NCBI RefSeq assembly: GCF_027887165.1
Contig: NC_077230.1
Coordinates: forward strand, 347,247,798 to 347,311,797
From: Monodelphis domestica
Taxonomy: Eukaryota; Chordata; Mammalia; Didelphimorphia; Didelphidae
Reading direction: 5' to 3'
DNA length: 64,000 nucleotides
Shown here in pieces: positions 33,966 through 46,989 of the stretch (its first letter is position 1; every line of letters starts with the position of its first letter). The position numbers and the translations under genes were made by a program. Under the pieces are notes generated by a model. The model had not been told where the DNA came from. It searched no databases and saw nothing but the letters and a program-made list of their open reading frames with translations.

Positions 33966-34455
33966 ATTGTCAAGCTCTTTTCAGGGCTAATCACCCACCT
34001 TTGGTGTCCACCTTTCACTTGGTTCTCATCTGGGGCTCCAAAAAGATGCAGCATTATTACCTTGGTAACACCATTTTGGTAGATGAGTTAAACCAGTTTG
34101 AGGATAACCAAATAGGTCTCAAACTCATCTGTAAAGTAGGAGGATGTTTACCCAAGCATGTGAAGATTTCCTCTGTTGGAATGGGTAGGTGAGAACAATT
34201 TGTTCAACAATGATAAAAGCAACTAAGCTTGGTTAAACACTGAAGAAGCCAAAGTCATCCGCTGCATTACAGAGCCATCACCAGTCATCTTGACTTGTCT
34301 TGCTACTGAACTTTAATGACTTTGGAAGAAATAATGAGACTGATGACTGTGCAACTCTGCCTCACTTGAATCCAATTCATGCACAAGTTAAGACATCACC
34401 TCACAATATCATTGGTCCTCTTTGAAAAGGAAGGACAAACAGTATCAGTAATCTA
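33966..34455 (+). mobile_element. RTE-like non-LTR fragment (tentative)
   Basis: ATGTGAAGATTTCCTC-like and ACTCTGCCTCACTTGAATCC, ending TTGGTCCTCTTTGAAAAGGA and AGGACAAACAG. This resembles a marsupial repeat 3' end that I recall as RTE-mobilised. Sequence at 33340..33394 (AGAGGATGGGCATCTC) may be its separated upstream part. Confidence 0.5.
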
Positions 34456-35039
34456 ATTGGAGACAAGACATATTAGGGGAGTGGTATTCAAGGAAAGAAT
34501 TTTGTTTTGGTTTGGAGATTGCTGGGATTTTGAGTTGCAAGTGAAGCCAAAGGGTAGTTTATTGTCATACTCTTTCCTGGAGCCATGGGAGTATAATGGA
34601 GGGATTGGCTATTGAGGGTCAGTGGAAGGAGAGTATGCTTTGATTTTATCCTTCCTGCAGGGTTATAAAGAGTCTACTCAGTATTCAGAATCCTTCTCGT
34701 GAATAAATATTGGGAGATGGATTTAGCCAAGTTACAATGTTGGGATCTTTGAACAATTGGAAGAACCACCAGAAATCTCCTCTGCACCTGGAGTCCATAG
34801 TAAGGCCAAATTCTAGCTGGTACCAGCTCCAGCTAAGTCTGGTAAACAGATAGCTTGATTGAGTCCAGGAGGGAATTGACCCCATAGTTGAGCCACCTTA
34901 CCCCTGCTTGGAGCCAACTCCCCTGTAAGAATAAGGGAGCAATTCATCTGGCATGATCCCATATCCCAGGGCAAATGTGGCAGTGACTCCTCCAAGGGAA
35001 AGAAAGACATATCAAAATGTTTTGCTATGTATCCAGGAT

Positions 35040-35420
35040 AACATTTTGTCATTGACCTCCTTTGGGTATATTCCTAGAAGTGGAATCTCTAGGGCAAAGA
35101 AGCACATTTTTGTCACTTTCTAAATTTCCAATTGCTGTCCAAGAATGCCAAGTCCAATCATTCACCCTCAATGCATTAGTGTGCTTGTCTTTCCTTAGCC
35201 CCTTCACAATTAACTAGTCCCATTTTTTAGCACCTTTGACAAGTGAGGTGAAACTTTGGGGTTGTTTCTATGTGCATTTCTCTTCTTATTACTGATTTAG
35301 AGAATTTGATTATGTGGTTGTTATTGGTTTGCAATTCTTTTGATACCCAAAGTAGTTTCTTAATAAAATGTTTATTCATTTGAATTGGGATTTCCAATTC
35401 AAAAGGCAGTCTTGAAAGGT
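35040..35420 (-). mobile_element. L1 LINE fragment
   Basis: Antisense L1 ORF2: GGGTATATTCCTAGAAGTGG, CAATGCATTAGTGTGCTTG and GTGAGGTGAAACTTTGGGG. It overlaps in family coordinates with the copy at 33.4 kb, so it is a separate insertion. Confidence 0.75.
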
Positions 35421-36179
35421 AATCGCTCTTCCCCTAAAGTGTTCAAATGGAGATTGGATGTATGCTTGTCAGAAATGCAGCAGTAGGAATTCCTATTCCA
35501 CACTCTCTGGACTCCAAGACTAGGACTTGCACCATTTCCATCTATTTTCTCCTGGCTACCTGGCTAGAATGAGATCAGGGATGAAAACACTGGGTTTGGG
35601 AAAGGAGAATAGATTCAAATTCTGCCTCTCTGGACCTCAGTTTCCTCATCTGTAGAATTAGCGGTTGCATTTTGATGACCATTGAGGTTTCTGCCCCCTC
35701 CAACTCTGTGATCCTAAAAAGAATGATTGCCTGGGTGCCAGAATCCTTCCCAGGCTCCCCAGATGCAGTGGTTCTTCTGAATTGGGTCAGCAGAGGGCAG
35801 CAGGAGGGAATGGTACTCCCAATCAATTACCAGATGTAAAAGATTACTTCTGAGGTCCTTCCAACGGAGATTCTATGATTTGAGTTATTATTGTTATTAC
35901 TATCTGCTATTAGTGGCATTTGGATCTCTCAGACCAAGGGTTCCTGAGGTCAGGGACTATATCTCTCACCTTATACTGAGGATTCCTTGAAGATGGAGCC
36001 ATGTTTTCCCCTCAAGTCCAAGTTCTCCAGGAGACCTAGAAAAGGTTGACTGGCTAACAGATGCACCCTCATCTCTAGTCCCTTAGAACTAGAATCTTCT
36101 CCCATGGTGGTGCCATTCTACGATTTGGGTGTCCACCAGTCTCCTGGGGCTGAAATTACAATCATCTTCATACAACAAA

Positions 36180-36650
36180 GGTCAAGAATTTCAGAGGTGG
36201 AAGGAATCTTGGAGATCACCTAGCTCAATCGTCTCATTTTACAGACAAGGAAACTGAGGTCCAAGAAGGGAGATGATTTGTCTCATGCCCACCATATAGT
36301 AATTAGTGACAGGCAGTCTCTATAATAACCATACTGTAGCATTAATATAGGGCTTTACAATTCAATCCTCTGAAAAGGAATTAGGGTAGAGGTAATCTCC
36401 ACTTTACAGTAGAAGAATCTGAGGTCCAGAGAGGATAAATGTACAATATGGCATAATGGCTAAAGTGCTGACCTTGGAGTCAGGAAGGCCTGGGTTTGAA
36501 TCTTGCCTCAGAAACTTAGTAGCTGCATGAACCTGGCCAAATCATAACTTTTCTGAAACCTCAATTCTCTCATCAGGAAAATAAGAAAGTTGGTCTCTGT
36601 GCCTTCATGTTCTAAATTTAAAATCCATGACTCACCCAAAATCACACTGT
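36180..36650 (+). mobile_element. MIR-like SINE copies
   Basis: Three copies in a row: 36180..36310 (GACAAGGAAACTGAGGTCCA), 36320..36440, and 36445..36640 (CTTGGAGTCAGGAAGGCCTG). Confidence 0.65.
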
Positions 36651-36999
36651 AAGTCAGTTGTAGGGATGGCACTAACACCTAGGGGGTTTTTGTTCTCAGA
36701 GTCAAGGGCAGCTTCCTAGGTAAGAATCCTTATCTCTCTCCTAGGTCTATGACTCTATGACCCTGCTTCAAGGAGAAGATCTTGGGCTTAAGTGGCACTT
36801 CGAATAAGTGGAGTTAATAATCAGGGTGGGGCACCTCCAGGGTTGGATTTGGACAATCACCTCTAGTAGTTGATACTATGGATCCCCAGAATCCCCCTTT
36901 TCTGCTACTGAGGATTCAGGGCTAAGTCAGCAGTCAGGGCCCTGAGAAAAATGGAAGAGGCCAGTGTGTGGACGGACAGGGTGATATCAGCCAACCAGC

Positions 37000-37620
37000 A
37001 TTTCTTAAGCACCCACAACGTACTGTGCTAAGCACTGAGGATGCAAAGAAACCAAAGGCAGTCTCTGTTCTCAAATTAGTGATGGAGAAAACCATGTAAA
37101 AACAAGCCATACAAAGGAGAACTTGGAGATAATCTACCAGGAGAAGGCACGAGAATTAAGGGGGGAATGGGAGAGGTTTTCTGTAGAAGGTGAGATTTTA
37201 TCTGGGACTTGAAAGAAGCCGGGGAAGCCAGGAGGCTGAGATGATGAGGGAGAGTGTCCTGGGCCTGAGGGACATCCAGTAGAAATGTCTGGAGTTGGGA
37301 GATGCATGTTCCTGAAGGAGGAGCAGTAGGGAGGCTAGTGTCACTGGATCTCAGAGTACATGGCAGGGATAAAGTGTAAGAAAACTGGAGAGCTCTGGGA
37401 GGGAGGCAGGTTATGAAGGGCTTTGAACACCCAATAGAGGATTTTATATTTGATGCTGGAGATGTTGGGGTGCTACACTGGAGTTTATTGAGTGGGGGAA
37501 GAGGTGACGTCAACCTGTATTTTAGGAAGATTCATTTGACAGCTGAATGGAGGATGGGCTGGAGTGGACATAAACAGGGTAGGGAGACCAATCAGCAGGC
37601 CATTACAATAGTCCAGGTAT
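37000..37620 (+). mobile_element. Family C interspersed repeat, the most complete copy
   Basis: Runs from AACCAGCATTTCTTAAGCAC through AAGCCAGGAGGCTGAGATG, TGTCACTGGATCTCAGAGTA, GGGCTTTGAACACCCAATAG and TTTATTGAGTGGGGGAAG to CATTACAATAGTCCAGGTAT. Frames across it on either strand are not conserved genes. Confidence 0.65.
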
Positions 37621-37810
37621 GGGGGCAGTTCTGTGACTCAGTGGATTGAGAGATGGGAGGTCTTGGGTTCAATTCTGACCTCAGATACTTCCTGGCTGTG
37701 TGACCCTGAACACAACTTCAAATACTTAGCTCTTATCATTCTTCTGCCTTGGAACTAATTCTTAGTACTGAATCCAAGATGGAAGGTAAGGGGCTAAGAT
37801 TTTTTTTTTA
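37621..37810 (+). mobile_element. tRNA-headed SINE, type A
   Basis: GGGGGCAGTTCTGTGACTCA head; GATGGAAGGTAAGGGGCTAA end. Inserted at the 3' end of the family C copy. Confidence 0.85.
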
Positions 37811-38710
37811 ACCAATTCTGTACACTTAACAGTCAATGGAATGGTAATACATTTTTGCTGAATTGTGCATCTGTTCATCTGTGTACTTTTGAGTGTTCAT
37901 AAATCTGTATGTGCATGTATATGGGTGTAATTCTTGTGTCCAAGGCTCTCATGTGACATGAAGGGCCTGGGTACACTTTGGGGGATTTTTCTCTGCTCTT
38001 GCTCATCCCTCCCACCCAGATATTCTGGGAACCTTGCTATACGACACCACCCAATGCAATGCCACCAACTCCTTGTGCAAACACGAAGTTCACAAAACTC
38101 AGAGAAGAAAAAAGTTGTGTTTATAGGTTGAAGAAAACAAATAGACCTCTTCATGGGGGCCTCTGAAACTAATGCCATTTGTCCACCAGTAAACTTCTGG
38201 GAGGGAAGCATGAATACAATTTTCAACCTGGGGAAGCCAGGACAACCTCAGTTAGATGCAAGCAGAAGCTGAAAGAGCCAGTCAGTTTAGCTTCTAGATG
38301 TTTCCCAGCGGGTAGCTCATCTTACAGCTCCTAGGAGTCTGACCTGAGTGAGATTGGGATACTAATAACCAGCAGGCCTATGTTCTGGGCCCCAGGCTTA
38401 CAATGTGACCTTGAGGCTGTCTCTCTCTGGACCTACTTTTCCCCAGTGAGTCTAAGCCCAAGTTTCTCTGAAAAGCCAGTTCAGACCTCAATAGGATACA
38501 GAAGGATTTGACTTCTGTATATAAGAGCTATAAGAGCATATGGAGGATGGGCTATTGTTAAGACCTGGAGTCAACCTGTGTCTAGAATTCTTGGTTTGGG
38601 CAACAGGGACAATTCAAGTCAGAAGTTCATAGGACCTGGAAGATCTGTGGCTTTTGGGCAGAAGATAACCCAATATCAGTTGCTTTAAAAGTTCCAAACA
38701 GAAGATCAAC

Positions 38711-38713
<3 letters not shown>

Positions 38714-38744
<31 letters not shown>
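38714..38744 (+). repeat. (AC)15 microsatellite
   Basis: 31 bases of alternating A and C shortly before the SPIN-like MITE. Confidence 0.95.
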
Positions 38745-38745
<1 letters not shown>

Positions 38746-38830
38746 CTTATATTGTTCCTTTCCCCACCCTCCCTATTCTGTTCCTTCTATCTTCTGTCTA
38801 TTCTCTGATTTGGTGATAAACAGTTTAGGG

Positions 38831-39025
38831 CAGCGGTTCTCAACCTCTCAATTTGTAGCAATGAGAATACATAATGCATATCAGGTATTTACATTCTGAG
38901 TCATAACTATAGCAAAATTTTTGTAGTTTTGAAGTAGCCACCAAAATAATTTTTTGGTTTGGGGTCACCGCAACATGAGGAACTGTATTGCGGGGTCACG
39001 GCATTAGAAAGGTTGAGAACCACTG
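38831..39025. mobile_element. SPIN/URR1-like hAT miniature transposon (195 bp) with intact TSD
   Basis: Terminal inverted repeats are CAGCGGTTCTCAACCT (38831..38846) and AGGTTGAGAACCACTG (39010..39025), with one mismatch between them. A perfect 8-bp TSD, GTTTAGGG, lies at 38823..38830 and 39026..39033. The interior (GGGGTCACCGCAACATGAGG, AACTGTATT) matches the SPIN/URR1 group of hAT-Charlie non-autonomous elements as I recall them. It has no coding capacity. SPIN elements are known to have entered several tetrapod lineages by horizontal transfer. Confidence 0.9.
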
Positions 39026-39089
39026 GTTTAGGGCAATCAGGAAACTCTCTGGGTGCCCCCAGAGAAATTTATGGAAACTTTTTATTATT

Positions 39090-39650
39090 TAAATTATTTG
39101 TTATTATATCATATATTTAATAACTATCAACAACAACAACAAATAAACAAATGTAAGATGAAAAATCATGTGCAAAACTACAAATTCCACATTGTTCACA
39201 TTTGTTTAAAACTGTGAATTATGTATATGTGCTAATATAAATATTCTCTGCTTTTGAGTTCCTTTTGGATCTGTTTTACTTTACTTTTTTCTCCTGATTT
39301 TGTGGATATATATTATTTTAATAAATGTAATCATAGCATGTATTCTTCTTATTCTCTTTTATCTCTTCATATATTTCCCTTATATTGCTATTATTTATCA
39401 TTTCTAATAACATAATACAATCGGTTCCATTCAGATATCACAATATTTTTAGTCATTTCCTCCAACCATTGTATTTGTGTAATTTTGAATTATTTTGTCA
39501 TTACAAACAAAGGTGCCATGAATATTTTCATATATACTCAGTTTTTTACCCTCTCAATAATGCTCGTAATAATGGAATCCTTGGGTTAATGAGTATGAAC
39601 CATTTTATAGCACTTAATGTGTATTTCCATCTTCTTTTCTTTTCTTTTCT
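39090..39650 (-). mobile_element. Old AT-rich L1 LINE fragment
   Basis: Antisense ORF2 echoes: CATTTCCTCCAACCATTG, TGTCATTACAAACAAAGGTG and GAATCCTTGGGTTAATGAGT. Strongly decayed. Confidence 0.55.
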
Positions 39651-40828
39651 TTTTTGTCAAGCTACTTCATCTTTACTGCATCATAGTTTTGGCAAACAAA
39701 TCAAGGTGCAAGAGGGTTTATTTCACATTAATATGTTAACCGGATTTTTGTTCAAATAAATAGGGAGTTCTCTTTAAATAAAGATCTTCTCACACTCTGG
39801 CCAGTAAGAGGAAATCAAAGGAAGTTAGTGCATCCAGGGGAGAGTCACCAATCAGGTGCAAGAAGCTTAAAGAGATGAGAACTGAATTGGGACTGACAAC
39901 AGATACTTTTTACTCAGGACTAATCCAGGCCCCAGGTACACCTGATTTCCGCCAGCGAGGAGCCCTAAGGAGGGTGGGAAAGGTTGTGCAATCTTTAGCT
40001 CTGAGCCTAGGCAGCTCACAGAGCACAGGAGGGATCCTCAAGACCCTCTAAAAGCATGAGTTAGGAATACAAGGGAGCAAAGCCAAGCAATCATTTATAT
40101 GTTTTCTCCCCAGCTGAGCAGTCTTCCCTTTATTCTCCTCCCTCCCCTCCCCCTCCCCCTCTGGGTATCCACCCTGGGTATCCCAGGCTCACAATCAAAA
40201 CCCACAACAAAGTGGTGGGGCTATAAAAAAACCAGGGAAATCTGAACAGATGTGATACCCCAAAGGGAGAGGAATGGAAAAGATGGGGCTCTTGAGGGCA
40301 AGCCACTGTCCAATCTTGTATCACACTGGAAACTTGGACTGGGCTTCGTAGCTGGAGAGTGGTGATGGAATGTGGATAGGAACTGGAAGGGGACCTTTAG
40401 GCCATGAGTTCAAACCAACTTCCCAGGGCTGGGAGAAAGATAATTCTGCTGATCTGAGCTGAGAGGAGCCACAAGTATAGTCCAAAATGAATGAAAAAAT
40501 AAAAAAAATAAGAGTTCTGGGGAGAAGCTGAGAAGCTGGACAGGAACCATCCCTCTTTTATGGGATGCTGTGTTAATGCAATAGGAGTAAATTGGAAATG
40601 GCGACTCCAATGGAAAGTCCCATTGACGAAGGTGGAGGAGAGGTATTAGTGTCTCTAGGCCAGCTGGAACTCTCCCAAGCTACTCCCTTTCTCTCCATGT
40701 TTGTTACTGCTATCTACACACAGACCTAGAGGGAAAGGTCAGGTCTGACAAAAGCCTCCCCACCAAATCCAAACTCAGCTCTGGGGGAATAAGGGACCAA
40801 GTGAGTGATGAGGAGACTGTAGGTGCAT

Positions 40829-41607
<779 letters not shown>

Positions 41608-42504
41608 GGTCAGGCCACCCAGCTCCTGAACCCCCACTCCGGAGCCTCCGAGATTAGTGCGCCTGCGCTCTGCACCCTGCCCTGCATGTCGTCGTTCGGA
41701 ATCCCCATCTTATTTTCTAAAAAAATAAATTCATTGTTGCTCTAGCAATATAATATTAGTTAGGTTTCTCCATGTTCCTATCAACATTTAATTTGATCAA
41801 CTTAACCAGTTTGTTTCTCAGATAACATACATTACCAGAACCATATTTAGTTAGACTGGTACTTGGGCAGCAGACACAGTCTGTTGCCAGGACCATACTC
41901 TTTCCAAAACCACATCTTTCCAACATGTTCATAACCAGTGGAACTTTCATTCCAATGCCACAACCCCTCAGGAGTGCAAGTTTATGTCCACAGTACAATG
42001 AGTATTAAAGTAAGACCTTTATAGAATATTTGTGTTTTCTAAACCATTGTTGTCCCATTAGAAACCATGTGTGTATTATATGTCTTCTCAGGCTTAGCTC
42101 TACTAGTTTTAAGCAGGTATGTGGGGACCCAGTGCATGGCCTGCCCTCAGAAAACTGGAGAGAAAGCAATAGGGTAAGAGATGATTCATTCTTCTAGATA
42201 ATCCAATAGTAAGCTACTCCATAGTGTTAAAAATTATCTAAAAGAACATGGATAATGCTTTTTTATAACTCCTAATAATTTCTTTAATTTCATCTTCATT
42301 GTGGTAGTATATTTACACTTTTCGCCATTAATGATATTGATTGGTTTTCTTCTCTTTCTCTTTTTTTTTATCAGATTAACTAATGATTTATCAATCTCAT
42401 AGCTTATAGGAACTTTAAACACAATTTAAAATTTTATCTCTTTTGATAACGTCAATTATGTCAATTGATAAATGGTCAAAATATGTACAGTTTGGGGTTA
42501 AGAA

Positions 42505-43220
42505 TCAAAGCTATATATAACTGAAAAATACTTTAAGTATTGATAAGAGAAATTAAAATCAAAACAATTCTGAGATATCATCTCACACCCATTAGATTGG
42601 CTAAAACAATAAAAGGGGAAAATGACATATGTTGGAAGAATATGGAAAAATGGGGACACTAATACATTGATTGGTGGAACTGTGAACAGATCCACCCATT
42701 TTTAGAACAATCTGGATTTATACACAGTTATAAAACTGTGTATAGCTTTTGACTCAGCAAATACTACTATTAGGTTTATTTCCTAAGGTGATCAAGGAAA
42801 ATGGAAAAGAAACTTAATGTTCTAAAATATTTCTAGCAGCTCTTTTTGTGGTGGCAAAGAACTGGAAGTTGAAGGGATGCCCATCAATTGAGGAATGGCT
42901 AAACAAGTTGTGGCATATGATTGTGATGGAATACTACTATACCATATGAAATGACAGATTAATTTTGGAAAAATATGGAAAGACCTATATGAAATTAGAA
43001 AGAGCAAAATGAGCAGAACCAAGAGAACATTATATATAGCAATAGAAATATTGATTGAAGAATGACTTGTGTAGGTACACCTCCAGAGAAAGAGCTGAGA
43101 AATAGAAATAAGTAAGAGAGTTTTCTATATCACAATATCTTTGTGTCAAATGATTACTTCTATAATGGGGAGAGATAAGGGAACAAGAGAGTTAACTGGA
43201 TATTTAAATGTAACAAATAA
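42505..43220 (+). mobile_element. L1 LINE 3' part (ORF2 end and 3'UTR)
   Basis: CAATTCTGAGATATCATCTC, CACACCCATTAGATTGGCTA, CATCAATTGAGGAATGGCTA and AATGAGCAGAACCAAGAGAAC are in L1 order. It faces the antisense L1 beginning at about 43225. 42190..42440 may be a further antisense L1 piece. Confidence 0.85.
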
Positions 43221-43224
43221 ATTC

Positions 43225-44650
43225 AAAAGAAAAAATGTATCTTTTGTTTTTATGTCACCTTCATTTCTGAATGTATATCACCTCTCCCACCCCAACTTCA
43301 CCCTCATCTTTCATGGGAGAATTGTCCCTAGAGGCAAAGAATAAAAATGAAAGAAGGAACAAATATTTTGGCAAAACCAACTAACATCTCAACTAAATCT
43401 GACAGTGAATGTAATGCTTCATACACATTATCTCTTGGCTCTCTAAGGAGGGGAAGAAAGTGCATTTTTCTTCTTTTCTTTAGGGCCAAGCTTGGTTATT
43501 ATAATTACAGAGTCTTCAGTTTCATTTTTTAAATTTGCATTTTATTTACATTGCTGTAGTCATTGTGTAGATTGCTTTCCTGGTTCTACCTTACTTCACA
43601 TCAATTCATGTTAGTCTTCCCATGTTTCTTTGTAGCTTTATATTCATCTTTTCTTACATCCAGTAATATGCTATTATGTTCATGTAACATAATTTGTTTA
43701 GCTATTCGCTGATGGGCACTTACTTTGTTTCCAGTTCTTCACTAATACAAAACTCATTGTTATATTTTAGTGTATATGGAACCTTTCTCCCAATCTTTGA
43801 CCCATTTGACCTATGTGCCTAGCAGAGAAATCTCTGGGGCAAAGAGTAAGGATTCAATCGCTTAGCATAAATCCAAATTGTTTCTAGAATGGTCAGACCA
43901 CCACAACTCTACCAAGAGTTTGTTAGCCTATCTTTCTATGACTCCTCTAACATCAGCAATTCCCATCTTTTATTATCTTTGTTAATTTGCTGAGTAGGAG
44001 ATGAAACTTCAGAGTTGTTTTGATTTACAGTTCTTTTATTACTAGTGATTTGGAACCATCTTTCACATTGTTAATAATTTGCCATTCTTTTTTGAGTTTG
44101 GTCTCCCTATTTCAGGCAGGAAGTATAGTGGCTCCATCCTAATCCTGATCTTTATGGGAGCCTTGATCTACTGGACTGGTTCTCCAATTATTAGGCACAC
44201 AGCAACCTCCAACCCTCCCTCCCCTTCCCCCTTAGCCTGCGGCTGCTCAGAACTCTTGAGTTTAGGCAGTCTCCCTGGTCAGTCACAGACTCCCTAGTAG
44301 CAAGGATTGCAGGCTTGTGCCAGCATGCCAGGTGCAATTATTATTTTTTTTGAGAATTGTTTGTTATGTCCCGTACTCTTATATTTGGGTTAGTTTGCTA
44401 TCTCTCTTGGATATCAGACCTGTATTAGAGATATTTGATGTAAAGATTTTTTTTGTCCCAATTAGCAACTTCTCTTCTTATTTTAGTTGTATTGATTTTG
44501 TTTGCATGAAACACACACAACCACCCACACACAACTTTCTTATTTCATGTCTATGAACTTAGTTTTTACTTGATTAAGAAGTCTCTCCTTATGCAAAGAA
44601 TGTTTGGTCTGGTTCCTTTGACTTACAGAGAACTGAGAGACAATCAGGAT
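43225..44650 (-). mobile_element. L1 LINE fragment, ORF2 3' part and 3'UTR, hosting the 7SL copy
   Basis: The minus strand carries diverged marsupial L1 sequence. Typical phrases, read on the plus strand as reverse complement, are TTTGTTTCCAGTTCTTCACTA and CCACAACTCTACCAAGAG. The 7SL retrocopy interrupts it at 44097..44335. Frames are heavily broken. Confidence 0.65.
44097..44335 (-). pseudogene. RN7SL: 7SL (SRP) RNA retropseudogene inserted in an L1
   Basis: Read on the minus strand, this aligns to 7SL RNA from its 5' end (CTGGCATGCTGGCACAAGCC against CCGGGCGCGGTGGCGCGTGCC, then TACTAGGGAGTCTG and AAGAGTTCTG). It continues to the 3' Alu-like end (GATCAG..GGAT..GCC, CCTGCCTG..ATAGGGAGACC). 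It is about 240 bases against about 300 for 7SL, so part of the central S domain is missing or too diverged to follow. It ends in an A-rich tail (minus strand) and is flanked by similar TTTTTTGAG on both sides (44088..44096 and about 44346..44354), with L1 sequence continuing beyond each. Identity is roughly 70 percent by eye, so it is old and not expected to be functional. Confidence 0.78.
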
Positions 44651-45405
44651 AAAATGTGGGTGCTTTCTCAAGCTTCTAGATTCTCAGTAGGGAAGTCTTC
44701 ACTGAGCCAGGAGAAACATTGCCAAGTTGGGGAGTGTGAAGAGTTTAGCATGAATGAGCACTTTTGGTGCCTGAGGTAAGCATGGAAAAGGAAGAGAGGG
44801 AGAGAGGGAAAGGGGAAAGAAGGAGACCAGGGAAGGAACCTTTGACAGATATCAGACCCATTGGAAGAAAGAAACTTGAATAGTGAAGCATGACTTAGAG
44901 AAGGACTTCATCCTTGGGACTTGGCAGAGGAAGAGTGGCCTATCCCCTAGAAATTCAGTTCACATCTTTGGATTCCTTTATTTTCAAGAGGAAGATGAGA
45001 GGGATAAAGTGGAAGGAGGCAGGCTGGGGGAGGCAGGGGATGCAAAAATGGAGACAAGGCACAATGGTAGTGATCTTTCTTGACCCTGAAATTTGAGAAT
45101 ATGCCCATAGTGAGATGGACCAACCATTAATTCAGGACAGGGGCACAATGGCAATGGGGAACATGAGAAATAAAATTTTAGGGCCAGGCAATAGAGTAGA
45201 GGTGGTCATGCTACAAATGTAGTATGGAGTAGGACTGGTGGAAGATTATGAGACCACTATGAATAGAAGAGCCCCACTCCTCCTCCATGTTGGGGACTCA
45301 AGGGTAAAGGCCTCATCACTATCCCAGGTATGATTCAATCTGGAGAAAAAGGACATCAGACTTTGGAGTCACCAAATAATTGGGGTCTTTTTTGGAGAAG
45401 GAAGT

Positions 45406-45406
<1 letters not shown>

Positions 45407-45464
<58 letters not shown>
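45407..45464 (+). repeat. (GT)29 microsatellite
   Basis: 58 uninterrupted bases of alternating G and T. Confidence 0.98.
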
Positions 45465-45465
<1 letters not shown>

Positions 45466-45639
45466 CTTGATTCCTTAATGATCTTGGAGGTAAAAGAGTA
45501 TACTTCAAGGGCGAAACTCCAGAGGTTGGACTCCTTTGTCTGACGCTGTGATGTGAAGCAGGGAGGACCCTAACTGGCCCTGCTCCTGACTTTCTAGACC
45601 TCAAAATCATGCTTTTACTATTCCTTCATCCTAGAACTT

Positions 45640-45968
45640 CCCTTAGCACCTGGAGACTCCACATTCTGAAAAATCCTATCATCTCTATAGCCTGCTTCCC
45701 ATGGAATATTCCTCTTTGAGATACTCCCTTCTTTTTCCTTTGATGAGTTCTTCTGGAGCTTCTATTTTGTGAAGGAGCCCAGGCTGGACTGCTTCATTTC
45801 TGGACTTTAAAACCATGATGCTCATCTATTTCCTCCTCTCTCCTCACCTTTCTATTCTTTTTGGGGTGTTGCCTTCCCCTATAAAATTGTTAGCTCCTAG
45901 AGAGCTTTTATTACATTTGTATCCTCAGTGTTTAACACAGTGTCTAGTGCATAGTCAGTGCTTAATAA
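45640..45968 (+). mobile_element. L2 LINE 3' end
   Basis: GTTAGCTCCTAGAGAGCTTT, TTTGTATCCTCAGTGTTTAA and AGTGCATAGTCAGTGCTTAA. The (TTCC)43 tract starts where it ends. Confidence 0.65.
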
Positions 45969-46140
45969 TTCCTTCCTTCCTTCCTTCCTTCCTTCCTTCC
46001 TTCCTTCCTTCCTTCCTTCCTTCCTTCCTTCCTTCCTTCCTTCCTTCCTTCCTTCCTTCCTTCCTTCCTTCCTTCCTTCCTTCCTTCCTTCCTTCCTTCC
46101 TTCCTTCCTTCCTTCCTTCCTTCCTTCCTTCCTTCCTTCC
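45969..46140 (+). repeat. (TTCC)43 microsatellite
   Basis: 172 bases of pure TTCC repeat, then a degenerate TTCCTCCTTTC tail to about 46200. It starts exactly where an L2-type 3' end (..GCTTAATAATTCC) finishes, so it probably grew from the LINE tail. Frames here (FLPS or GRKE repeats) are artefacts. Confidence 0.97.
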
Positions 46141-46989
46141 TCCCTCCTTTCCTTCCTCCTTTCTTCCTTTTGTTTTCGCCTTCCTCTTTCCTTTCCTCCT
46201 GCCAAGATATAGAAACTGTGGAATATTCCCCTCTTCAGTGACAGCATGTGGTCATTGTGAGAGAAGGGTTTTTTTCTTTTTTCTTTTTTTTCCCCTGCCT
46301 TAATAAATACTTGCTGATTGGTTGGCAGAGAACTAGGCAGGCCAGAGCTGCTGCCCGGGTGGGAAGAAATTGAAGTGGTGATGAAACAGAATTGCTGCCA
46401 CCTGCTGGTTATTGTGGAGAGCTGCAGAACAAGCATGAAAGGGATTCCCTGTGACTTTTTCTTGGATTTCCCATAAGGATTTGGTCTGGCACATTTTCTA
46501 GATCTGTTTGGAGGGAGTTTTGTGGGAAGTTCTCTCTATTTCTTCCTGTTACTCTGCCAACTTAGCCACCTTCTATAACTTTATTTCAATGTAATTGGTT
46601 TCCTTTGTAATTCCACGTATTATTTTACGCATTTGAAAACCCATTCATTCAGTAAAAGCTAGGGATCTAGGATGCCAAAAAATCGAAGAACCTCTGGGCT
46701 AAAGAACATCAATGGAGAGCACTTGGTGACACGGAGAGGAAGAGCTTCCATCTTAGGGTAGGGCAATAGGTAGGGGTGAGCAAGCCTATATTTATACTTG
46801 AGAGGAGCTGGGACCCCACACTTTTGGATCAAGAACTGGGATCTAGGTCAGGGGTTATATCAGCAGGGCTCATCTCTCTTCTATATCAATGGCCTGTATC
46901 TACTTGGGTTTTGAGGGGTTACTGATAACCCTGTTTCCTCTAAAGTTAATGAGCAGTATAACAGGGATACGGAGCAGAAAAAAAAAGAG

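Noticed and set aside
34456-35040. LTR or retroviral remnant
   Set aside because: Considered because the stretch is unassigned, but no LTR ends, primer-binding site or retroviral protein signature could be seen. I recognise no LTR element anywhere in the window.
41756-41998. 80-codon minus-strand frame just upstream of the WBP2 copy
   Set aside because: Cysteine-containing and not low complexity, but I recognise no family, see no promoter or splice context, and the area looks like repeat debris. Too weak to call.
45815-46436. 162- and 179-codon frames across (TTCC)43
   Set aside because: A tetranucleotide repeat is open in all frames when it lacks stops; the peptides are pure FLPS or GRKE repeats.
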